53,224 nt of DNA from Clavulina sp. PMI_390 (Eukaryota; Basidiomycota; Agaricomycetes; Cantharellales; Hydnaceae), in assembly GCA_015039315.1 (NCBI GenBank), contig WIDE01000064.1:19548-72771 (forward strand), read 5' to 3'. Positions 32,750 through 45,381 of the stretch are shown here, piece after piece (the first letter of the stretch is position 1; the number at the start of each line of letters is the position of its first letter). The notes beneath the pieces are model-generated. The model saw nothing but the letters and a program-made list of their open reading frames with translations. It did no database searches and was not told where the DNA came from. Position numbers and translations under genes: made by a program.

Positions 32750-35700
32750 ATGGACGACTTTTTCTCCGCTGCACCTCCAGCGTCGAATCCCCGCGCTCCA
32801 ACCACATCCAACAACCTTACCTCACTAAACCCTGCCAATCCCCTCTTCACCTCCGCTGCAGCCGTCCATCCCCCATCATTAGCTCTGTCAAATAACGCAG
32901 CCCCCGATCCAAGTCAAGATGATGGGCAAGAAGCGGGGGTAGAAGGAGGAGAAGAGGGAGCGGAGGACGAATTGCGCAAGTTTGAGGAAGCGATTTCAAG
33001 GCGCTTCGGCGAGAACTCCCCCGGCACCCTACTAACGACGAGACTGCTTGGCGTCGATCCTGGCCATTCTCCATTATCACCTTCATCCGTAGGCGCCCCT
33101 GGTACTAGCCCATTACCAGCAGCGGCACCTGACGGCGCGGGAGGAACGTCATCGGGGTTTCAGCCGGTGATGATGACGAGTGGCGCTGGGGTGTTCTCGC
33201 CAGCCGCGATTGCGCTCCCTGCTACGCCTGCCACTCCTGCGCGGGGTAGAGACGCGGCTGGCCATGTGCGTACGCCCAGTTTCGGGCTGAACCTTCCAAC
33301 AGGTGGGGGGCGCTTTGGAGGGAGCAAGTTGAATCCCAGTACAGCTGCCTTGCGTGCCCTGAGTAGTGCTGGTGGTCGGAGTGGGGCAGGAGGTGGGACT
33401 ACAACGACCCCAGCGCCTTCGCTTGGTGCAGGGCTCGGGTTCGTGCATTCCCCGCGCTTAGCGGCTATCACTGGGTCCCCAAGTGCTGGAATTCCTAGCA
33501 CGCCAGGCGTAGGCGGGGCCCCCATGTCTCTTGGGGTAGCTGGAATGATTCCCAAGACCCCGATGCCTGTTCCGCACGATGGGGTACTTGCGTCCCGCTC
33601 GCAAGTAGGCCCGTCTCAGTCATCATTCTTTCCTCCTCAGCCTTCGCCCTCAGCTGCGTTCACGCTTACACTTCCCGCCGCCCGTACCCCTAAATCCCAG
33701 CCCCCACCACAATCACAGGAACCATCCGAAGCTCAAACTCAACCCCAAGCGGAAATGCTGCCACCACCACAACCAGGAGCGTCCATCACACCCCCCATGT
33801 CGACGTCACCCCCCAAAACTTCACGAACACCCAGTGGTCCACTCAGTCAGCTCTCGTTGCGCTCCCCTCCCTCGACCAAACAGATTCCTTCTCATCCACA
33901 CGTGACGAGAAGCGGAGGCGGAGTGGGTGGCGTGGTGGTTGGAGGGGGAGGTGTTGCGAAGGGTGAAGCCGCGGCGCGCTTTGTAGGGTATGTCCCTGCA
34001 GATTTGGCTGGTATTCTCCGCAGCGAGATGGCGGGAAAGACCCTCGGGGGACCACCGTTCAGCTCGACATCATCTCCACCCTCCTCGTCATTACTCCCCT
34101 CCCCATTCCCACACCCTTCGCAGACTTCTTCCCCGACATCTCCCTCTCCCACTTCCTCTCATTCTCAGAAATATTCTGCGAGAAACCTCATCATTGACAT
34201 AAGAAATCATGCACATTTCCTCGATGCCCGCATCGCGGGCGCCATCTCACTTTCTGTACCTTCAACGCTGCTCAAGCGGCCCGCGTTCTCCCTTGCGCGT
34301 CTTGCGGAGATGATCCCACTCCCAGCCCACCGACGCGCATTCCTCGCGTGGAATAATAGCGTGACTCCTACTGCCAATACGCCTCTACCAGGGCCTAGCA
34401 AGGGCGATAGTAGCAGCGGTGGTGGTGGTGGTGGTGGTGGTGGTGGTGGTGGTGCTGCGCCCGAGAGGATCATCGTTTATGACGCAGACACGAGCGTGCT
34501 TTCGACATCAGGGAACAACGTCCTTGGCCTACTGAACAAATTCTACAACGAGGGCTATCGTGGGGAGCTCGCGTTTGTCATTGGTGGGTTCGGTGCGGTG
34601 GCGCGTGCGTTTCCCCCCTCCACTTCATCTGATGTGAATGTGGTGGACACGCGAGAGGTGGGTCGAGGTGGGGGGTCTCCGGCGGAGGAGAAGGAGATGG
34701 CGCAGGTTGAGGCGGGCATTGAGCAGACGATGCGAGATGCTGACACACAGAAAGTGAAAGAGAAGCCGAGAGGAGAAACCGGAGGGGGGAGAATGACGCT
34801 TGGACTAGGCTCCAGTATGGGTATGGGCATGGGAGGCGCAGGTTTGGGAGGGAGTTCGTTGCCGACCAGTGCGTTCCAGCGATGTGAGTTTACGAACATT
34901 CTACTGGGTTTTCTTTCTTTCTTTTTGACTTGACTTGCTGATCATGCTGTTTCTATTATATTGATGCTGATGACGATGTTCTACCCTGCTGATCGTCGGC
35001 TTATTGGCTAATCACCTGGGCACTTACTGATGCTCTCGCGCTCACCTTGCTCGTCTTTTCAAAAACACAGCTTCCACTCATGGAAACTCGAGTGTAAAGG
35101 TAGAATCTGTTTCCTCATTTTTTACGTTTGTGCACAATATTCACACCCGTATCACCACCTCCGACCCTTGGGCATACCGCATGCAGACCACTCAGGTTGC
35201 CGTCGCAAATCCCTTCTACGACAACATTCGCCAAAATCTCGAGCTCAGCACTGGTATCACTGAGCGCATCCCACTCGTCATCCCCACACACATCCTCAAG
35301 CGTGAATCCGACCTTCCGTTTCAGTGGCTCCGCGATGTGGTACGCAAGGCGTCTATGCGAAGCGAAGACGGCGTCATTGGTAGTGAAGCGCTGGAAGACC
35401 TTGCGATGCAATTCTACCGGATTGAGCTGGGTGAGCAGAGGAGGCTTAATGGTGTGATGGCACATCATTCGAGGGAGAGTGACAGCTCAGCAACCGCTGC
35501 TAGCCGAAAAAAGGAGAAACAACTTGCTGATGCCAGTGTTGCGGACGGGAATGAGATGGATATCGAGAAGAAGCAGCCGAGTCCAGAGGAGAAGGCGGGT
35601 CTGTTTCCGTATAGTATTACGGCAGGTGTAGAGAAAGGCGCGAAAAATCGGTCAGTTGAAACTAGTACTTTCCGTCATCATTGATTTGACCTTTGCCGCG

Positions 35701-38700
35701 ATTGCCTCACACATACTAATTGGTCTCATGTCTTTGGTACGTCTTCATTATGCAGATACCGCAACATCTGGCCCTTCGAGCACGCCCGTGTGCGACTACA
35801 ACACCCAACCGACAAGACTGACGATGGCACAGGCTACATCAACGCCTCGTACGTACAGCCACGAGGGACGCAACTCAAGTACATCGCTACCCAGGGACCC
35901 CTTGCCGCGACCTTTGACGACTTTTGGACGCTTGTCTGGGAGCAGAACGTCGCGATCATCCTTATGCTCACACAGCAGATCGAAGGCCATTCAATCAAGT
36001 GTCATTGCTATTGGAAGCGTGAGGCTTTTGGCCCACTCCGGCTAAAGTGCACAGATGTCCAAGGTCCTGTGCATCTCGAGCGGGATATTCTTGGTGACGA
36101 GAACGACGGGCTTGGTGGTGGCGGGGTGGGCCAGGGAGCTAATGTGACTGGATTTGACTTTGCAGTCCCTCCTCCCGCACCAGCAACTGGGGCGGATCGC
36201 TCAGCTCCTGGACCGACTTCTCCCGATGGAGATTTCTCCTCGGGTGGTGCACCTTATACTAAATCGACACCCATCTCAAAAACGTCCTCCCACGATAACA
36301 TCATCCGCCGCACCTTCCTGCTCTCACACTCGTCCTATCCATCTCGCCCCCCACGCAAAATCGTTCAACTCCAGTTCCTTGGTTGGCCCGATCTCAATGT
36401 GCCCTCTTCCGCTGAATCCCTGCTTAACCTCATTAGCGAGCTGGATAAGCTTCGTACGGAATTCCGCTCCATGGGTGGCTCGCGTGGTACCGAACCTAAG
36501 GCTTCCGAGCTGCAACCTGGCCCTGTTTTGGTGCATTGTAGCGCGGGCGTGGGCCGAACGGGAAGCTTTGTCGTTGTAGACGCGGTGTTGGACGCAATCC
36601 GCAGAGAGGCTAGGGCAAAAATGGGCAATGGAGAGAGGAGCAAAGAAGTCAGCTTGAGTGTTCCCGACAAACATAATCTTGCACCAGAATCAAAGAGCGT
36701 GCAAATGGACGTTGGTGGCGGAGGCGACAGTGAGGGCAGTGGATCGACCGCCGCGCCCCACGCTGCACCATCCGTGCAATTCCCGCCTTCGCTGCAGCCG
36801 AGTTCATTTGATTCCACGCTCAACCCTCCATCGCATCCATTCCTTCCTCCTTTAGGGCATAGCATGGATGATGACCTTGCTCTTCTTGGCCCTGATCGCC
36901 GCCCTGGCGTAATCAAGCTGGATTCTCATGGCAATGAGGTCCTCGATGACTCTGACAAGCGCTCAGTCAAGAAGCGAAAGAGTTCGCTCGCAGATTCATC
37001 CGCAACTGGCTTGGGCTCTGCTTCCGGTTCTGGCAGTTCTCGCTCCAGGGGCGGGTCGACGGATGGGGTTCCAGAAATTGACGGGATCCCACCTGTTCCA
37101 CCAATCCCCTCAGTACATCTCTCTCCAACAAGACCTGCCAGTACAACTACATCACCAGTTGGGTCTATCCCCGTCCCGTTGCTGCACGCAAAAGCGTCTC
37201 CGTCTGCGATCTCATCTCAACGCTTTGAGTTGGATCCTCGAAAGTTGCAACAGAGCACCAGGTTGGGGGCTAGGATGGAGTTGTTGGCTAGTCCCGGAAG
37301 CGGTTCTCCAGGCTCTGCAACACAGACCGTCAATCCTTCACTCGAATCGCTAACAGAATACAGTGATATGGCCCCACAGCGAGAGGCTAGAGGTAGCGAT
37401 AGTGCCAGCTTGGCGTCAAAACACTCCCACAGCGGTAGTGGATCCGGCAGCAGGACCGGCACTGGGAGCAGTGGTGGTACGGGGGGCTCGATGTCTACAG
37501 CGCCGTCCACGTCCTCGTCTTCTTCACTTCCACACCTCGGTATATCGCCTGCGATGGTGGCAACGAGTTCGCCGGCCCCCATGACCCCTCCATATGGAGC
37601 CTCGAGCTTGAGCACTGAGCCTCAAACTACGCCGGGTCAAGATCTAGCGTCCAAGCGAATGCCGCTCTCTGGAGCCTCAGCATCGTCGGCATCACTCGCG
37701 CTTCCTCGCCAATCAAAACCATCATCATCGCCCATCCCGCTCTCTCTCCCTGATTTTGCTAAGAAAAAACTTTCGGATTATTCAACCAGTCTTGGCTCTA
37801 CTGCCGGATCCAGCTCTAATATCAGTCGCACGCGTTTCGATGTCGCGCCTAGTGCTGCTGGCTCGGCCAGTTTTTCTCAACCAGCGAATGCATCAGCGAG
37901 CCTCGAAAGGATGACGGGCAATCCGACTTCTGCGTCCGCATCATCATCGTCACTGAATCTGCCTGCTCCAAAGGACCTGCCTCCCCCGTGGACCTCTGGC
38001 GTCGCTCCATCGCCTCAGCGATCTCTGGCAAGCAGAGGGGATAACACCTCCACATCTAGTTTCCTATTGTCAGAGAACCGTGCACGCTTCTCGTCACCTG
38101 CTCCCGAGGTCGAGATGGGTGAGGCTAGTCAGGGAGAAAGATCCAGTGACATGCATTGGCAGCCTAGCTCTCATTCGCAGTCGCAGTCCCAGTACACCCA
38201 TTCGCGCTCACACTCGCACTCTCACTCACATATGCATAGTCGTGGACACCATCATGCCGACCCCAAAGCTGCGTACGATTACGCTCCTCCGCGGCGCATC
38301 TGGCTCAATAAGGAAGTCAAACGAAAGGTGAAAGCTGCTGAACACCGGGCCGCTGTCTCCGCAAATCGAGCCCTCCAGCTTGCTAACACAGGCAATCGTG
38401 GAGTTGCCGCTTCATCGCCGCTCGCCCGCAACGTGACTGCGGCAGGTGGGCGCATGTCTCTCGATTCTTCTCCTATTAACTCCGATGATGACAATGACGA
38501 TTATGGAGACCGCGAGCCGTCTTCTGAGGACAACCCGCCCTCATCGCCAGAGTCGTTGAATGGCATCGATGAACCAATTCGACAAGTGCTTGAGGATATG
38601 CGAGAACAGCGTATGAGTCTGTGCCAGACCTTACGCCAGTATGTGTTTGTGCACTTAGCCGTCTTAGAGGGGTCTTTGCAGATTGTCGATCAGTTGAGAG

Positions 38701-39021
38701 CGGAGAACGCAGCGATTGAGTCGAAAGAGGAGGAAATGACTTCTTTTGACCGTGGTCGGGACCATGCTCGCCAAGTAAGCCTTTGTCTTTTTTCCGCGGC
38801 TATGATGTGCTGATGATTCTGCATATCTAACTCAGCAAACTGTTCTTTCTCCCCGCAGTTCCATTATAGTTGAAGACTCGAGTTTTCAATTCAGTACCCT
38901 TGATGGCGCCAATTCTCCTTCACTGTCAACCTTCCCTGCGAAACGCCCCTCTGTCAAACGGAAAAAGCGCAGTAACGATGATTCCCAAAGCCCTCGATTC
39001 GAGCGCATGATGATTGATTAG
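32750..39021 (+). CDS. Protein tyrosine phosphatase with rhodanese-like domain
   Basis: Dephosphorylates phosphotyrosine, probably on MAP kinases as for the fungal PTP2/PTP3/Pyp class. Exons 32750-34883, 35071-35650, 35756-38774 and 38836-39021, total 1972 residues. Order: a long Pro/Ser-rich disordered N-terminus; a rhodanese/Cdc25-like domain (RNLIIDIRNHAHFLDARIAGAISLSVP ... RIIVYDADTSV ... VIGGFGAVARAFP) containing a poly-Gly loop; then the PTP domain: KNRYRNIWPFEHARVRL formed across the exon 2/3 junction, TGYINASYVQP, YIATQGPL, WPDLNVPSS (general acid Asp), and HCSAGVGRTG (nucleophile Cys). The closing helix MSLCQTLRQYVFVHLAVLEG comes only after roughly 650 low-complexity residues. The C-terminus is basic (KRKKRS). 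Exon 4 was chosen by frame closure. Confidence 0.88.
34417..34454 (+). repeat. (GGT)n microsatellite coding for poly-glycine
   Basis: Uninterrupted GGT run inside the rhodanese-like domain of the phosphatase, giving about 13 glycines between two conserved strands. Such a run may vary in length between strains. Confidence 0.9.
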
Positions 39022-39460
39022 TTATGAGCTTCCCTTCTCAATCCCCAAATGTCTTTTGTGTCAAATATTTGTGTACTTTTTTTGTTTCTCATTCGCCTGA
39101 TCCGACAACTCTACTGCTTGGTCATTTCGAACTCCTTGAGGATTGCACGCTCGTGACTCAACCCCTGTTTGCGCTCATGCTATCCGTCTCTTCAACTCGT
39201 TTCCCTTTGTCTCCACATTATTCAATCTTGCATTTCACCGTTCTTCTGAACTACATGCCGCCACATCTTCCAGTTTTGTTACGCTATTGCATTAATATCA
39301 TGCTTCACATCTCATCATGGCTGATAACTTTTACATATCCATACAAACACCCACATGTTACACCCAATCAAGTTATTAATCGCTTTCTGAGCTTGGTATA
39401 GACTGCTGGTTTATTTCTTCAAAATCAAAGGACACCACCTGCTTCGCCCTTTGAGCCGGG
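39022..39460. other. Convergent 3' spacer
   Basis: AT-rich 3' flanks of the phosphatase (plus) and RCC1-like gene (minus). No gene supported. Confidence 0.45.
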
Positions 39461-40936
39461 CTAATCTCCAGCTGAGTCCAGGGCTAGCCAAGTCGTCCCA
39501 TTGCCCGCCCAGGCATCCCGTAGGCGAGCCATCAGTAAGACGGAGCGATCTGTTTCCTCCACAGGGCGAGCAGGGTGCCCATTGCCGTTCGTGACAGAGG
39601 ATAGCGGGTCTGGCGTGGGCCATATCTTCGTGGGCAGAGGAACGTCCTCGGTATGTACTAGTCCGAGATTTCCATGCTCATTCCATCCCCACCCCCATGC
39701 TTCTCGCTGCGACGTTACATTGCTGGGTGATTCGGAGTCCGATAGGACCGCTACAACGTGTTCGCTCCCACACGAGAGGGAATGCAAGGTTTTGGACGCG
39801 GTGGAGAATGGGAATTGGACCGGCTGACACGATGATCCACCATCGTCTGCTACAGCACGAGTGGAGGTTGCAGGTTGCGTCGAGTGCGAACGGCCCAGCT
39901 GACCCTTCTCGCCGCTGCCCGTCGCCCATATCTGGAAACCTCCTTCGGGAAGGGCTTCGACCAGGTATGTCCCATTCCATGTGCAATGTATTGAACGAAG
40001 CAAGTTGATAGGTATGTCGAGGGAAAAATTCAGCTGTCCCTTTCGGTTAGAGCCCCCATATAGTAAGCGAGACGTTCCGTCCTTATGCTGAAAGAGTACA
40101 ACAGAATGCTGCTGACCAAGTGCGATGGAGAGGACTTGTTCATCTGAGGGTACGGTGAGAATGTGGATGGGAGTTTGCATGAATGAATGGGTGCCGTTCG
40201 ACTTTCGTAGTTGGGCATTTGGGTTACGAGGAAGCGGGGCGGCTATTGATGATGAGCTGGCGGCATCTGAAGTGGAGAATTGAGATGGATTATACTCTTG
40301 AAGAGAGAGCTGTCCGTGACGACTGGCTCCCCATCCCACCAGTACTGATCTCGCAGGTCCTTGCCCGTCCGTCACATGGAGATGGCATATTATATGGTGT
40401 AGGCCAGTGACAATATCATTGATCCTGAAAGAGTGCTTATGAGAGATGGGGATGATTGCACTACTTTGTAAAGCGGCTGCAAAAGAAACATCCGTAAACT
40501 GCGAGGAGGGATTGGGCGTGCCGCCTAGAGCCCCAAAATCGTTCGATCCCATGGCGTAGCAGGTATCTGATTTGCCCTTCCTATCGGATCGATAAACAAT
40601 ATAGGTGGTTTCCCAGCATGCAGCAACGTGTACGACAGACTTTTTCTCGGCGATCGAGACAAGTTTCTGAAAGCCAAGATTGGGGTTCTTAAATGTGAGC
40701 TGACCTTTCGAGCTATCCCCAGCGCAAAGCAGCACAGGGTTGAATGTTTCGGGTTGCTGATGAGGCGGTGGCTCCATGAGAACTAGGGAGTGGTTTGATC
40801 CACATGCGATGGAACGCGGGCTGCCTCCACTGACAGCATCAATGAACAAGCAAGGCGTGAACACACTCTTGTCTTCGTCATCCCCTGTGCCGAGCTGTCC
40901 TTTGGCGTTTGATCCGGCGGCATAAAGATGAGTCAT
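39461..40936 (-). CDS. RCC1-repeat protein, ATS1/KTI13-like
   Basis: Single-exon gene of 491 residues forming a predicted RCC1-type seven-bladed propeller. Blades seen in order: LYAAGSNAKGQLGTGDDED ... SIACGSNHSLVLM; LCAGDSSKGQL; CYAMGSNDFGALG; LVGWGASRHGQLSL; LSIALGQQHSVVLF with LLYGGSNRKGQLNF; IWATGSGEKGQLG; LSCGSEHVVAVL with AWGWGWNEHGNLGL. The very N-terminal blade and overall size resemble yeast Ats1/Kti13, which binds Kti11/Dph3 in tRNA wobble modification and diphthamide synthesis; that assignment is tentative because RCC1 repeats occur in many proteins. No extra catalytic domain is fused. It is the only intronless larger gene here. Confidence 0.8.
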   Translation of the reverse strand: MTHLYAAGSNAKGQLGTGDDEDKSVFTPCLFIDAVSGGSPRSIACGSNHSLVLMEPPPHQQPETFNPVLLCAGDSSKGQLTFKNPNLGFQKLVSIAEKKSVVHVAACWETTYIVYRSDRKGKSDTCYAMGSNDFGALGGTPNPSSQFTDVSFAAALQSSAIIPISHKHSFRINDIVTGLHHIICHLHVTDGQGPARSVLVGWGASRHGQLSLQEYNPSQFSTSDAASSSSIAAPLPRNPNAQLRKSNGTHSFMQTPIHILTVPSDEQVLSIALGQQHSVVLFQHKDGTSRLLYGGSNRKGQLNFSLDIPINLLRSIHCTWNGTYLVEALPEGGFQIWATGSGEKGQLGRSHSTQPATSTRAVADDGGSSCQPVQFPFSTASKTLHSLSCGSEHVVAVLSDSESPSNVTSQREAWGWGWNEHGNLGLVHTEDVPLPTKIWPTPDPLSSVTNGNGHPARPVEETDRSVLLMARLRDAWAGNGTTWLALDSAGD

Positions 40937-41376
40937 TGGTGCACCAGAATATCAACGAAACCGTTTGCCCTCCGATATGCTAGTTCGTCAACACTTTGGT
41001 AGGACTTCTATAATCTTCACGCGATAAGCGCTGTGAAATCATTTTATGGTATCACGCGATGCCGTCATTATAACTCTGAGAAACATTGGACGCACAGAAA
41101 CTATTACTGTGAACAAGGGGCACAATTGATGAAAGTAATACAGGACCAAACAATCAATACCACTCTGTAGCTAGTTGGGTAATTGAGTGCGATTCAATCA
41201 TCCGTGCCTCTCCAAAAAAAATCGATCGGTCGATGTATTGTACTAGTGTTGAACAATTATCACTCCGAATTCTGCTCTCTCTTCGCTTCTGAACTTGTCT
41301 CTCCGCAGAAAAGAGAGTCCGAACGTTCCGGAGGGGGAGGGGGCAGTTCTGATCCCGTAACCCCTTCAGCATAGGG
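40937..41376. other. Spacer, left edge of segmental duplication
   Basis: Upstream of the RCC1-like gene and downstream of F-box family B copy 1. Its part from about 41090 (GGACGCACAGAAACTATTA) resembles 51060 onward, next to family B copy 3. No gene. Confidence 0.45.
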
Positions 41377-43070
41377 CTAGTAGGGCAAGATGCGCACCTT
41401 CTCTACTACCGCGAACTCCTGCACACGAGCACGATACCAAGCTTCGTTGCCTCCAACGAGCTCTCGTGTCATTGTCAGATGATTGAGTTGTGCGCCCGTA
41501 TTTGCTCCTACCATTTCTGAGGGGCTATCAAGCGGCGGTCCAATCCGGGTTTCGAGTATCTGCAGGGTTCGGGCAGGAAAATTGGACATGTCTATTGTGG
41601 TGTTGGTGCGCCGAACTCCAGGGGGGGTTTCGCTAGCCAGTTCAATCTGCAACGTATGTAATTGGCCCATCGAGATGTTATTATTTGGCCCATTTTCAAA
41701 AATATCAATGATCTCAAGGTACCACCGCGGGTGTATGCCGAGCTTGAGAGATACCAAGGATGGGAATGCCGATAACTTCGCAAAGGCTGCACGTTAGCTA
41801 CGGCAATGAGAAGGATGATCCGTCTGGGACTCACAAAGCTCGAAACCAGAGGACGTACGGGAGGATGAATTGGGAAGTAGTGACAGGTCGTAAGTTCCAG
41901 ATGGTTAATCCCGGACAGCATGTTCCCATTACCCGCACTAATCGTATCTTGGAGCCCTGACCATTGGTCGGGCGTGGTGTTAATGATGCTCAGAGAGCGC
42001 AAAGTTGAGAAATCTGGAGATATCTCGTCAGGGAGGTCTTCGTCATCATCGCCATCACTAAATTGCTGTCCATTGATTATCTGCAAGTCACGTAGGTTTG
42101 GCGCTTCCAAACTACCCACCATCCTGGGTATGTGGTCAACACAGACGTGATACAAAACAATCTCCTCGAGTCGAGGCATATACAGCTGTGAGTAGCCATA
42201 TATGGGCCCCTTCTCGATTCGCATGGTACGTGCCGAGGAAAATCGCTGGAGCTCGTTCACCTCAATACTGTACTTGATCGTGAGGGAGTTCAGAGGCCCG
42301 GCGCCTCGTGATCGAGGAGAGAAGGAGTTTCCAAAAGCCAAATGGCTTGAAGGAGCTCCTAGCACCACATCTTGAACCAAATGTTCTTCAAGAGGGGTGA
42401 TTGGGGTATTAGCGTCAATTTTTCTCCAGGGTTCGTCTGATCGCGGCAGAAAAGATACCGCGAGGTCTAGCGAGCCTGAGCGCTTCGCGAAAAGAGGCAC
42501 AAGGTTGCCACTGAGGGGACTTCGGACCGTGATCGATACCCAGAGTTTCCGAGAGGTGGTGGCTATCGCACGCCATCGGCGGCAAACATGAGAGAGCTTG
42601 AGGGCAGGACGCCAAATCTCAGTGGCTCCCGATTCAGACTTGATAGCAGCGGTGTTACGTATTATTAGGTCGAATATACCGCTCAATAACTCGTCTGGCA
42701 GCCCGGAAGCTGGGGATAGGCATTGCATGAGGCCCGCTTTCCTCGAATGGAGGGAACCATGGAGTTCTTGGATCTGGGCTTGCAATAAGGATACGACACA
42801 AAGAGCTTGGTCGAGCTCGTCAATAGCGTGCTTAACCTCCTGTGTTGCTGAGAAACGCTCGGATCCACGGCGCAGCAGCACAACTGGAGTCGTGTTAAGT
42901 GTCGGCCAACGGATTGCGGAAAGCGCATCAAGCGCTGCTTTCGCGATTTTGCCGTTTTCAGTAAACGTTGTGGAGGTCTACAAATGTGGTCATCAACATA
43001 CTTTCATCATGATGCACCTAGACGCTGGAGAGAAATGGAAATGGAAACGAACTGTTTTGGTTGGGGGCAT
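41377..43070 (-). CDS. F-box family B protein, copy 1
   Basis: Three exons: 43070-43053 (MPPTKT, 18 nt, GTTCGT donor), 42977-41835, 41775-41377; phases 0, 519 residues. After a short N-terminus (FTENGKIAKAALDALSAI) comes a coiled-coil helix (EVKHAIDELDQALCVVSLLQAQIQELHGSLHSRK) and the F-box-like SGLPDELLSGIFDLII, then LSHVCRRWRAIATTSRKLWVSI as in the fungal F-box-like/CxxxW family. The rest is leucine-rich (YMPRLEEIVLYHVCVDHIPRM, FSTLRSLSIINTTPDQW, HLELTTCHYFP) and ends ELVGGNEAWYRARVQEFAVVE. The coding frame reads through the second intron for a while, so naive calls give a wrong C-terminus. Presumed SCF adaptor; substrate unknown. Confidence 0.8.
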
Positions 43071-43689
43071 ATATTCACGCGTTGGAAGGTTCAAACGAGT
43101 CAGAACACCAGAAAGAATATGATTGTGACTTAGTTGGGCAGTGTGATGTGGAACCAAGGGAGAAGTGTCTGCTTGCGAAGGTCACAGTGTTCCGCCGCGC
43201 GCCTACTGAATTTGCAAAAGTACCATCTCATTGGTGGCCCAATGTGTCGTCGCAGATAACACACGTCGCTCTTAATTACTGTCTCTCTCCATTATGGAAT
43301 AGCCTAACGCGGCCACTAGACCACCTCGACCCCAATGGTCCTTAGTTTGTGAATTAACTTCTTGTACGTGTCCTCAGTAGCCTCATTGCGAGTCTAACGG
43401 CTCAGGGTTCACCGTGATCAATTTGAGCCACGTTTTGACAGTAGTCTGGGCCACTAATGCCAAGATATTATTCCTTTCCACTAAAGGGATGCCCTTGCCG
43501 AAAACAGTCATCACAGTCGTGGACGCCATACCAGGAGGATGCTATCAACGTTCAATGCGAATGATTACTCCACTAACTCACGGCGCGACATCAACCAACA
43601 TTTATAGTGTTAATGCTAGGATTGTTGTCGATGACCGCTTCATTGTCAAGCGCCCGTCTCTTTGGAGTCTGTCACTCCTTTGGCACAGG
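43071..43689. other. Spacer with conserved family B upstream block
   Basis: 43181-43219 (GTCACAGTGTTCCGCCGCGC...) closely matches 53173-53210 upstream of family B copy 3, on the far side of the locus. No supported gene in the rest. Confidence 0.5.
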
Positions 43690-45381
43690 TTAGTAAGGCA
43701 ACGTGCGCGCTTCCTCGACCACCGCAAACTCCCGCACACGAGCACGATACCAAGCCTCGTTCTCTCCAACAAGCTCCCGTGTCATTGTCAGATTCTTGAG
43801 TCGCTTGCCAGTATCTGCCCCTATCATTTCTGAGGGGCGAGCAAGTGGCGTTCCGATGTGTTTGTTGAGAAACTGTAAGGTTCGGGCCGGGAAACTCGAA
43901 TTGTCTGTTGCTCCACCAGTGCGTAGATGCCCGTCGAGGACTTCACTCGCCAGTTCAAGCTGCAACGTATGCAACCGAGCGATTGGGATGTTGTAGTGTG
44001 GCCCCATTTCACGGGCACCGATAACCTCGAGGTAACACCATGAGTGTATGACAAGCTTAAGAGATGCTAAAGATGGGAATTGCAATAACTTGCAAAGTAC
44101 AGGACGTCAGCTACCTTGATTAGCTCGAACAATTTCCCGAGACTTACGAAGCTGGAGAGCATATAACGCATCTGAGTTTCAAACGGAGGATAGTGACATG
44201 TTGTCAGTTCCAGATGGGTGATTCCGGACATTAAGTCCCTAATCCCTCCTTTGATAATAGCTTTCAGCCGGAACCAGTCGCTGGGACGTGTGTTAATGAT
44301 GCTCAGAGAATGTAGATTTGACAAGTCCGGGGAGATCTCATCAGGGAGGCCTTCTTCTCTCGCCCCGTTCCGGTTCCTAGTTAGCTGTACATTGATGATT
44401 TGCAAGTGACGTAGACGGGGTCCATGTAAACTCCCCAAGGTCCTGGGGATGTCGCCCATCCAGACGCGATACAAAACAAACTCCTCGAGCCGAGGCATAT
44501 ACAGACGCGAGGTCCCGTATATGGGCCCGTTCTCGACTCGGATAGTGCGTGCCGATGAGAATCGCTGAAGCTCGTTCACATCAACAGAGTACTTGATTGT
44601 GAGAGAGTCGAGAGGCTCAGCTGCTAGGGCTCCAGGCATAGAGTGATTTCCGAAAGCGAGATGGCTCGAGGGAGCCCCCAATACCACTTCTCGAATCAAA
44701 CGTTCGTCGAGTGGGATAATGGGTGCACGGCCGTGGACTTGTTTCCAGGGCGAGTTCGTTCGCGGAAGGCAGGAGACTGCGAGGCGCAGTGGACCTGAGC
44801 GTTCAGCGAAAAGAGGCATTAGGTGGGCACTGAGGGGGCTTCGGATCGCGATCGATGCCCAGAGTTTACAGTACGTGGTGGTCGCCGCTCGCCATCGTCG
44901 GCAGACGTGAGAGAGCTGAAGCGCGACACGCCACTTGTCATCGGCCTCTCCTTCAGCCTTACTAGGAGGGAGCACACCAATTACGAGGTCGAAGATGATG
45001 CTCAACAGCTCGTTGGGAAGCCCGGAAGCTGGGGACAAGCTTTGCATGAGGCTCGTCTTCCTGGAATGGAGGGAGATACGGAGCTCTTGGATTTGAGCCT
45101 CTAGGAGAGATACGATATCGAGGGCTTTGGAGACCTCAGAGATGGCATGTTTGATCTGTCGCGTTGCTGAAGACCGCTCGGATCCGCCGCGCAGCAGCAT
45201 AACTGGCGTTGCGTTGAGCAATGGCCAATGGATGTCAGATAGTCCACTAAGTGCTGCTTTTGCGACTTTGCCCGTCTCAGCAAACCCCGTGGAGCTCTAA
45301 AGATGTGTTCACCGATACGTTATAGTTATGACGGATTTGGATTCGAAGGAAATAGAGACGAACCGTTGTCGCACGTGGCAT
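43690..45381 (-). CDS. F-box family B protein, copy 2
   Basis: Exons 45381-45364 (MPRATT, 18 nt, GTTCGT donor), 45296-44148 and 44088-43690; phases 0, 521 residues. Same order as copy 1: FAETGKVAKAALSGLSDIHWP, coiled coil QIKHAISEVSKALDIVSLLEAQIQELRISLHSRK (key heptads only), F-box-like SGLPNELLSIIFDLVIG, LSHVCRRWRAATTTYCKLWASI, leucine-rich repeats with YMPRLEEFVLYRVWM and HLELTTCHYPP, and the C-terminal ELVGENEAWYRARVREFAVVE. It has RN-rich differences in the middle (LTRNRNGAREEGLPDEI) from copies 1 and 3. Appears intact. Likely function as substrate receptor is inferred from the F-box only. Confidence 0.8.

Noticed and set aside
33160..34473. Long antisense frames across the phosphatase N-terminus
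   Set aside because: Shadows of a GC-rich, Pro/Ser-rich coding exon.
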